Origin: Coriobacteriales bacterium
GTDB lineage: Bacteria > Actinomycetota > Coriobacteriia > Coriobacteriales > UBA8131
DNA: 13,430 bases
Direction: 5' to 3'
Assembly: GCA_031274985.1 (NCBI GenBank)
Contig: JAISPK010000065.1
Span: 1 to 13,430 of the forward strand
Every line of letters starts with the position of its first letter. Position 1 is the first letter of the stretch. The position numbers were made by a program, and so were the translations under genes. The notes beneath the pieces are model-generated. The model searched no databases and was not told where the DNA came from. It saw nothing but the letters and a program-made list of their open reading frames with translations. This document shows positions 5,765 through 11,257 of this stretch, in pieces.

Positions 5765-7183
5765 ATGTTTATTGATCAAGTGCATATATGCGTAAAGAGC
5801 GGCGACGGCGGTGCTGGCTGCATGTCTTTTCGCCGTGAGGCATATGTGCCAAAGGGCGGCCCGGACGGCGGGGACGGCGGCAAGGGCGGCGATGTGGTGC
5901 TTGAAGCCAATAAGCAGCTCTCGTCTCTGGTGGATTACCGGTTCAAGCACCATTTTAAGGCCCAGCGGGGCAGACACGGCAAGGGCTCGAGGATGCATGG
6001 AGCTACCGGTGAGGACGTTGTCATTAAAGTGCCGCTCGGCACCACGGTGCGCTACTATGACGAGGAGACCCGTCAAGCCGGCAAGCTTATCGTTGACCTG
6101 ACCTATGATGGCCAGAGGCATGTGGTAGCTCAGGGTGGTGTCGGGGGTCTGGGTAACACCCACTTTGTGACCTCGACGCGACGCGCGCCTGCCTTTGCGG
6201 AGCTTGGAGAGCCCACCGAGAGTTTCTGGCTTGAGCTTGAGATGAAGCTCATGGCCGACGCAGCTCTGGTCGGGCTGCCTTCGGTTGGAAAGTCCTCGTT
6301 GATAGCGCGTATCAGCGCCGCCAGGCCAAAGATCGCGGACTATCCCTTTACCACGCTGGTTCCCAACCTGGGCATGGTGCGCAGCGGCGACCTGAGCTTT
6401 GTGGTTGCCGACGTGCCGGGCCTCATAGAGGGGGCGGCCGAGGGCAAGGGGCTCGGACACCAGTTTCTCAGACACATAGAGCGCTCAGCGCTTATCCTGC
6501 ATGTTTTAGACGCCTCTGGAGGTTTTGAGGACCGCGATATCATCGAGGACTACCAGACCATTAATCGAGAGCTGGAGCTTTACGATGCTGAGCTGGCGCA
6601 GCGCCCACGGATTATTGTGGTTAACAAGATCGACGCGCCCGGCGCCGCTGAACGGCTTGAGGCAATTACTGAGTATCTCACTGCGGAGGCACTGGCAGCT
6701 GTAGGCGGCAATGAGTTTTCCAACGATTACCAGAAGCCACCGATCTTTGCCGTTTCTGCTGTGACGGGGGAGGGTATCCCACAGATGGTTGCCGCAACAG
6801 CCAAACGCGTCCATGAACTGCGAACCGAGGCAGAGTATCTGGCTGAGACGAGTCGTGCTGAAAAGTCTGCCTTTGACAAGATCTGGCAGCATAAAAGCAA
6901 GAAAGAAGTAGAAGAGTTTACCGTACAAAACCTCGGCGGCGGGGTCTTTAAGGTGTCCGGTAAGCTGGTTGAGCGCATGGTGATTCAGACTGAGTGGGAC
7001 AACGAAGAAGCAGTGGATCATCTCCAGAGAAGGCTTGATAAACTCGGCGTTGAAAAAGCCCTGGCTAAGGCAGGCGCGCGCTCCGGCGATGAGATACGTA
7101 TTACCAACAGGGCTTTTGCCTTTGAGAGCCTATATTGTGAGAGTTCCCCTGACCCGGAGGAAGAAGAAAATGAAAACGAATGA
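5765..7183 (+). CDS. obg: Obg family GTPase (ObgE/CgtA)
   Basis: This 472-residue protein has all three Obg domains. The N-terminal glycine-rich Obg fold includes SGDGGAGCMSFRREAYVPKG (12-31) and GGPDGGDGGKGGDV. The GTPase domain carries G1 GLPSVGKS (170-177), the FTT G2 region (195-197), G3 DVPG (216-219), G4 NKID (287-290) and G5 SAVTG (331-335). A C-terminal OCT domain (about 380-457; EFTVQNLGGGVFKVSG, then DEIRITNRAFAF) is followed by an acidic tail EEEENENE. Obg proteins act in late assembly of the 50S subunit and in stress and cell-cycle control, and commonly follow rplU-rpmA. Start ATG 5765 has AGGGA 6 nt upstream. The last 14 nt overlap proB. Confidence 0.97.
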   Translation: MFIDQVHICVKSGDGGAGCMSFRREAYVPKGGPDGGDGGKGGDVVLEANKQLSSLVDYRFKHHFKAQRGRHGKGSRMHGATGEDVVIKVPLGTTVRYYDEETRQAGKLIVDLTYDGQRHVVAQGGVGGLGNTHFVTSTRRAPAFAELGEPTESFWLELEMKLMADAALVGLPSVGKSSLIARISAARPKIADYPFTTLVPNLGMVRSGDLSFVVADVPGLIEGAAEGKGLGHQFLRHIERSALILHVLDASGGFEDRDIIEDYQTINRELELYDAELAQRPRIIVVNKIDAPGAAERLEAITEYLTAEALAAVGGNEFSNDYQKPPIFAVSAVTGEGIPQMVAATAKRVHELRTEAEYLAETSRAEKSAFDKIWQHKSKKEVEEFTVQNLGGGVFKVSGKLVERMVIQTEWDNEEAVDHLQRRLDKLGVEKALAKAGARSGDEIRITNRAFAFESLYCESSPDPEEEENENE

Positions 7184-8315
7184 CGGGGAGCAAAGAGCGC
7201 CGGTTAATCGCCTGGTGGTGAAGATCGGCTCCTCAACCCTGACAACCGAAGACGGAAGATTTGACAGCTCCTACCTCCAGGAGTTGGCAAGGCAGGTTGC
7301 CCTTTTACGCAAGGGTGGCACCGAAGTGCTTATCGTGAGCTCGGCCGCCATCGTTGCCGGTCTCCAGCGTCTTAATATGCCTTCAGCACGCCCTGAGGAT
7401 ATTCCGACCCTGCAGGCAGCTGCTGCGGTTGGCCAGATTGAACTGACCCAAAGCTATAGAGAGGCCTTTGCTGTAGAAAACCTGCAACTGGGGCAAATCC
7501 TCATTACCCGCAATGACACCACCAACCGCGAGTCGTATCTCCATGCGCGCGATACGCTCGAGCGGCTGCTGGAACTTGGCATAATTCCTCTGATAAACGA
7601 GAATGACACCATAGCAATCGATGAGATCCGCTTTGGCGATAACGACACCCTTGCTGCCCAGGTAGCTATTTTGGTTAAGGCAGACCTGGTGGTGCTCCTG
7701 AGCGACATCGAGGGGCTCTATTCGGCTGATCCCCGCACGAGCGAGGACGCTGAGCTGCTCCAGATTGTTGAAGAATTCTCGCATGAGATCGTCGGTGCCG
7801 CCGGCAGCGCCGGAAGCGACAAAGGCTCCGGAGGCATGTTTACCAAGATCGAGGCTGCCCGTATGCTCATGGCAGCGTCTATCCCAATGGTTATCTGCGA
7901 GGGCCACGGAGAAGATGCTATACTCAATGCCGCGCAAGGCAAGGTTCAGGGTACGCGCTTTGAGCGCGATAACCAGGGAAAACAGGCAAATGCCCGTAAG
8001 CTCTGGCTGGCGCTTTCGGGCGCGGTTTGCGGTGAAGTGACTATCGACCGCGGTGCGGTAACAGCGCTGCGCAAGCAGGGCAGCTCGCTGTTGCCGGTTG
8101 GTGTTGTGTCTTCGCAGGGCAGCTTTGAAAAAGGCAATGTGGTGGATATCAGGGACGAAGAGGGGCTGCTCATTGGTCGCGGCATCAGCAACTACTCTTC
8201 CGGCGATTTAAGTGAAGTTGCAGGACAGCGTTCTTCGGCACTCGTCAATTCTGTGTCTTTGGAAAACAACGCCAAGACCGAGGTAGTGCACCGGGACGCA
8301 ATGGTGATTTTTTAG
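7170..8315 (+). CDS. proB: Glutamate 5-kinase (ProB) with PUA domain
   Basis: I place the start at ATG 7170 (381 residues). It has a strong GGAGG 10 nt upstream inside the obg 3' end, and VVKIGSST then lies at residue 16 as expected. A longer in-frame opening from 7035 would sit wholly in obg. The enzyme phosphorylates glutamate, the first step of proline synthesis. Family blocks: VVKIGSST (16-23), INENDTIAIDEIRFGDNDTL (142-161), LLSDIEGLYSADPR (176-189) and KGSGGMFTKIEAA (218-230). A PUA domain follows (about 287-365; GEVTIDRGAVTAL, GSSLLPVGV). Two small departures from the usual motifs are SSAAIVAG (57-64) for the common SSGAIAAG and GSGGM for GTGGM; the Ser is kept, so activity is likely. 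proA starts 10 nt downstream. Confidence 0.96.
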   Translation: MKTNDGEQRAPVNRLVVKIGSSTLTTEDGRFDSSYLQELARQVALLRKGGTEVLIVSSAAIVAGLQRLNMPSARPEDIPTLQAAAAVGQIELTQSYREAFAVENLQLGQILITRNDTTNRESYLHARDTLERLLELGIIPLINENDTIAIDEIRFGDNDTLAAQVAILVKADLVVLLSDIEGLYSADPRTSEDAELLQIVEEFSHEIVGAAGSAGSDKGSGGMFTKIEAARMLMAASIPMVICEGHGEDAILNAAQGKVQGTRFERDNQGKQANARKLWLALSGAVCGEVTIDRGAVTALRKQGSSLLPVGVVSSQGSFEKGNVVDIRDEEGLLIGRGISNYSSGDLSEVAGQRSSALVNSVSLENNAKTEVVHRDAMVIF

Positions 8316-8325
8316 GAGGACATTC

Positions 8326-9594
8326 ATGGGCGAAGCAACAAAGAAGGCCAGGGATGCTCGTGCGGCAGCAGTGGGCATGGCAAAACTGGACAGCGCAACG
8401 AGAAACGCAGCTTTGAGGGCACTGGCGCTCTCTCTGCTAGAACAAACCGAGTTTCTCATTGCCGAGAATTGCAAAGACATCATGGCGGCCAGAGCAAATA
8501 ACACTGCTGAGCCGCTGATAGACCGGCTGTTGCTTACCCCGGAGCGTTTAGGAGGCATTTCAGCAGCGCTGGAGCAGCTTGCTCTCGAGAAGGATCCTCT
8601 GGACGAGTTGGTAGGCGGACATACACTCTACAACGGTATCCAGCTCCGTCAGATCAGAGTTCCGCTCGGAGTGGTTGCGATGATCTATGAGGCGCGCCCC
8701 AATGTTACTGCCGATGCGGCAGGGCTCTGCCTCAAAACAGGAAATGCCTGTTTGTTGCGCGGCGGCTCACTGGCGGTGCACTCCAATCTTGCTATGACAA
8801 AGGTCTTGTACGAAGCGGGGAGAGGTGCCGGACTCCCGGAGTTTTGGCTTCAATCCATAGAAACCACCAGCAGGGACGCTACCACCGAGCTGATGCAGCT
8901 TGTGGGGCTCGTTGACGTGTTGATTCCACGCGGTTCAGCCTCGCTCATCAAAAACACCATAGAAAACTCAAAGGTGCCGGTGATTGAAACAGGGGAGGGC
9001 AACTGCCATCTCTACGTTCATGAGGCCGCACGCAGCGAGATCATCGTTCCCATTATGCTCAACGCAAAAACCCAGCGACCCGGTGTCTGCAATGCCATTG
9101 AATCGCTGCTCATTGACGAGTGCGTAGCTACTCGAGAGCTTCCCGCGATGCTGAAGGCCCTCTTTGCGGCAGGAGTACTGGTACACGGCGATGCTACGGT
9201 AGCCGATGTTGCCGGGGGCATGCCGGATGCCGATAGGTTCTTTACTCAGGCTACCGAGGAGGACTGGGGACGAGAATACCTGGATATGGAGATATCAGTA
9301 AAATGCGTCAGCGGCCTTGACGAAGCTATCGCTCATATCAATCGGTATTCGACTCACCATTCAGAGAGCATGCTTTCTGAGGATCATGCGGCAATCAAGC
9401 GCTTCTTTGCCGAGGTGGATTCCGCTGCTGTGTACGTGAATGCCTCCACGCGCTTTACCGACGGCGGCGAGTTTGGCCTGGGTGCCGAGATAGGTATCTC
9501 AACCCAGAAGCTGCACGCCCGTGGCCCCATGGGCCTTACCGCGCTCACTTCAACTAAAGTCCTTTTGGATGGAGACGGACAGATACGCGGCTAA
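8326..9594 (+). CDS. proA: Gamma-glutamyl phosphate reductase (ProA)
   Basis: This is a 422-residue protein of normal length. Start ATG 8326 follows a strong AGGAGGA whose A overlaps the end of proB. The enzyme reduces glutamyl-5-phosphate with NADPH to glutamate semialdehyde, the second proline step, and usually works with ProB. Family blocks: QIRVPLGVVAMIYEARPNVT, GNACLLRGGS, VDVLIPRGSASLI, ETGEGNCHLYVH, QRPGVCNAIESLL with the catalytic Cys at 255, and DGGEFGLGAEIGISTQK near the C-terminus. The third proline enzyme, ProC, is not in the window. nadD begins 1 nt after the stop codon, so the two are co-transcribed. Confidence 0.97.
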   Translation: MGEATKKARDARAAAVGMAKLDSATRNAALRALALSLLEQTEFLIAENCKDIMAARANNTAEPLIDRLLLTPERLGGISAALEQLALEKDPLDELVGGHTLYNGIQLRQIRVPLGVVAMIYEARPNVTADAAGLCLKTGNACLLRGGSLAVHSNLAMTKVLYEAGRGAGLPEFWLQSIETTSRDATTELMQLVGLVDVLIPRGSASLIKNTIENSKVPVIETGEGNCHLYVHEAARSEIIVPIMLNAKTQRPGVCNAIESLLIDECVATRELPAMLKALFAAGVLVHGDATVADVAGGMPDADRFFTQATEEDWGREYLDMEISVKCVSGLDEAIAHINRYSTHHSESMLSEDHAAIKRFFAEVDSAAVYVNASTRFTDGGEFGLGAEIGISTQKLHARGPMGLTALTSTKVLLDGDGQIRG

Positions 9595-9595
9595 G

Positions 9596-10183
9596 ATGAA
9601 GAAGATCGGTATTTTAGGCGGTACCTTTGACCCGGTGCACAATGCGCACCTGGACCTCGCGCAAGCTGCGCTCGACCAATATGGCCTGGATGTGGTGCTC
9701 TTTGTGCCTACGGGCATGCCGGTGCGTAAGCTCGGTAAAACACAGGCCGGCGCCCAAGATCGCCTGAGCATGCTGCGAGCGGCGTGTGAGAACAAAGAAG
9801 GTTTTGAGGTGTCGTCGATGGAGGTTGACCGCCCGGGCGTCACCTATACGATAGACACCTTGCGTGAGCTCAAGGCACTGTACAGAAACGAGAGTAGGCT
9901 CTACTTGATTTTAGGCGAAGACACCGCCACGGATCTTGCTACCTGGAAAGACGCCCGGGAGTTAGCAGCGCTCGCCGGCGTTCTCTACGCAAAAAGGCCC
10001 GGAGGCAGCAGAGAATCCCGGCTCCCCGAAGGGTTCACCTGCTCTGAACTACTGATGGAGGTGTGCGATATCTCTTCCAGCGGTGTGCGTGAGCTTCTCC
10101 AAAAGGGGAGTGATGTGAGCAATTTCGTGCCGACACGAGTGAGCGATTATATCGAGGAGCACGGACTCTATGGCAGATCTTGA
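9596..10183 (+). CDS. nadD: Nicotinate-nucleotide adenylyltransferase (NadD)
   Basis: The 195-residue protein starts at ATG 9596, right after the proA stop. A longer in-frame opening from 9521 lies inside proA and adds residues before the conserved N-terminus KKIGILGGTFDPVHNAHL (2-19), so I reject it. The GGTFDPVHxxH motif binds ATP. The second nucleotidyltransferase signature appears as ISSSGVRELL (159-168), equivalent to ISSTxIR. The enzyme adenylates nicotinate mononucleotide to deamido-NAD in NAD synthesis. No clear Shine-Dalgarno is visible, so translation probably depends on coupling to proA. Its last 14 nt overlap yqeK, a common partner. Confidence 0.95.
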   Translation: MKKIGILGGTFDPVHNAHLDLAQAALDQYGLDVVLFVPTGMPVRKLGKTQAGAQDRLSMLRAACENKEGFEVSSMEVDRPGVTYTIDTLRELKALYRNESRLYLILGEDTATDLATWKDARELAALAGVLYAKRPGGSRESRLPEGFTCSELLMEVCDISSSGVRELLQKGSDVSNFVPTRVSDYIEEHGLYGRS

Positions 10184-10772
10184 ACATATCTATGCCGATG
10201 GCCGCAAGAAGCTCGAGAAGCGTCTGACGCCATTCAGGCTGCTGCATTCTATCAGCACGTCAGATATCGCCGGTCTCATGGCCAATGTGTACGGCGTGAA
10301 CAACGAATATGCGGTGCTGGCAGGTCTGTTGCACGATTGGGACAAGAATTATACGGACGCCCAGCTGATGAAGCGTGCCGAGGTATTCAATATCGATCTG
10401 ACGGACGATCCCCGTCATTTGGCCTCTCTGCTTCACGCACAAACCGGCGCCTGCGCCCTTGCTAAAGAGTATAAGGATCTGCCCGCGGAGATCATTCAGG
10501 CTATAGCCCGGCATACCTCAGCCGCTACCGATATGAGCGAACTGGACATGATCATCTACATCGCTGACATGATCGAGCCGCTGCGCTCCGCATCTAATCT
10601 TCAGCATCTGCGCACCCTTGCCGGAAACATACCGCTGGAAGAGCTCTTTATCAAGTGTTACCGCGATACGCTCGAGCACCTCATACGCAGGCAGCGCTAC
10701 ATTCACCCCGGCTCCGTTGAAGTCTGGAATGCCTACGCAGCCAGGAAGCATGGAAAAACCGGGAAAGGCTGA
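10170..10772 (+). CDS. yqeK: YqeK-type HD-domain Ap4A hydrolase
   Basis: This is a 200-residue HD-superfamily protein. The metal ligands follow the family order: His26 (FRLLHSIS), His55-Asp56 in GLLHDWDK, His89 (SLLHAQTGA), His115 (AIARHTSA) and Asp133 in IADMIEPLR. The IAD-x-IEP-x-R signature is typical of YqeK, a symmetrical diadenosine tetraphosphatase that splits Ap4A to two ADP and lies next to nadD in many Gram-positives. Start ATG 10170 has GAGGAG about 10 nt upstream and overlaps nadD by 14 nt. In many relatives the next gene is rsfS (ribosome silencing factor); here it is missing and the operon ends. The assignment is firm at family level and good for function. Confidence 0.92.
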   Translation: MADLEHIYADGRKKLEKRLTPFRLLHSISTSDIAGLMANVYGVNNEYAVLAGLLHDWDKNYTDAQLMKRAEVFNIDLTDDPRHLASLLHAQTGACALAKEYKDLPAEIIQAIARHTSAATDMSELDMIIYIADMIEPLRSASNLQHLRTLAGNIPLEELFIKCYRDTLEHLIRRQRYIHPGSVEVWNAYAARKHGKTGKG

Positions 10773-10784
10773 TTCATCTTATCG

Positions 10785-10819
10785 GGGGACGGTTCCTGAC
10801 AGAAGGTACGTCCCCTTTT
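10785..10819 (+). terminator. Palindrome GGGGACG...CGTCCCC plus T4, terminator-like, possibly a repetitive element
   Basis: GGGGACG (10785-10791) pairs with CGTCCCC (10809-10815). An inner CCT/AGG (10795-10797 with 10804-10806) closes a GACAGA loop, and TTTT follows at 10816-10819. It lies 12 nt after the yqeK stop and could end the obg-yqeK transcript. CTGACA (10796-10801) and TGTCAG (10819-10824) allow a competing hairpin. The GGGGACGGTTCCT-type sequence reminds me of dispersed palindromes found between genes in several Gram-positive genomes. That is recollection, not a search. Confidence 0.55.
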
Positions 10820-10851
10820 GTCAGCAAGTCAAAGCCTTTTAGACGTTCCTA

Positions 10852-10860
10852 TGCTACAAT
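10852..10860 (+). promoter_or_regulatory. Extended -10 promoter of rpsO-pnp
   Basis: TGCTACAAT (10852-10860) is an extended -10 box (hexamer TACAAT, 5 of 6), 112 nt upstream of the rpsO start. No good -35 is seen at 16-18 nt. Transcription would begin near 10867, giving a leader of about 105 nt. It lies 33 nt past the terminator-like palindrome, which supports a separate transcription unit. Confidence 0.6.
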
Positions 10861-10864
10861 TGTC

Positions 10865-10972
10865 ACTCAATATCAGTTGCCCTGAGCTTAGTGCTTCGTT
10901 GCCACCAACGGGTTTCTCAGCCAGAGGCGGATTTAGTACGCTTTTGAGCGCACTGGAAAGGTTGGTGGACTC
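10865..10972 (+). promoter_or_regulatory. Structured rpsO leader, candidate S15 autoregulatory site
   Basis: CCACCAAC (10902-10909) is perfectly complementary over 8 bp to GTTGGTGG (10961-10968). The latter lies just after the AAAGG and just before the ATG at 10973, so this helix would cover the ribosome binding region. A second pairing, AGTGC (10890-10894) with GCACT (10950-10954), crosses the first and would make a pseudoknot. CTGAG (10882-10886) can also pair with CTCAG (10916-10920). S15 is known to repress its own mRNA through phylum-specific leader structures. The pairings are seen in the sequence; the regulation is inferred. Confidence 0.45.
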
Positions 10973-11248
10973 ATGCCCATCGGCAAAGAAAGAAAGCAAG
11001 AACTTATTGAAGAATTTGGCAAGGATGCCTCAGATTCCGGCTCTGCAGAAGTGCAGGTAGCCATTCTCACTGAGCGTATCCGCGAACTCACCGAGCATCT
11101 CAAGATCCACAAGAAGGATCACCATACCCGCAGAGGTTTGCTCATGCTGGTTGGTAAACGTAGGCGCCTGCTCACCTACATCAAGCGCAACGATGTACTC
11201 AGATATCGTGAACTCATCGCCAGGCTTTCTATTCGCGACAATATTTAA
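10973..11248 (+). CDS. rpsO: 30S ribosomal protein S15
   Basis: This 91-residue protein (family usually about 89) has the S15 blocks DSGSAEVQVAILTERIREL, THLK-like EHLKIHKKDHHTRRGLL, and GKRRRLLTYIKRND followed by YRELIARLSIRD. S15 is a primary binder of 16S rRNA at the central-domain three-way junction and starts platform assembly. Start ATG 10973 was chosen because MPIGKERKQELIEEFG matches the family N-terminus. GAAAGG lies 11 nt upstream and GGTGG 4 nt upstream. pnp follows after 9 nt, the classic rpsO-pnp pair. It probably has its own promoter at 10852-10860. Confidence 0.97.
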   Translation: MPIGKERKQELIEEFGKDASDSGSAEVQVAILTERIRELTEHLKIHKKDHHTRRGLLMLVGKRRRLLTYIKRNDVLRYRELIARLSIRDNI

Positions 11249-11257
11249 GGATGAGCA

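Noticed and set aside
7035..7169. N-terminal extension of ProB
   Set aside because: The 45 extra codons lie inside the obg OCT domain coding region, lack an RBS and add residues before the normal kinase N-terminus. ATG 7170 has GGAGG upstream.
7218..7400. Inactive ProB from the SSAA variant motif
   Set aside because: One Gly-to-Ala change in SSGAIAAG and a Thr-to-Ser in GTGGM are mild. The Ser, the NEND and the GDNDTL motifs are intact, and proA follows directly.
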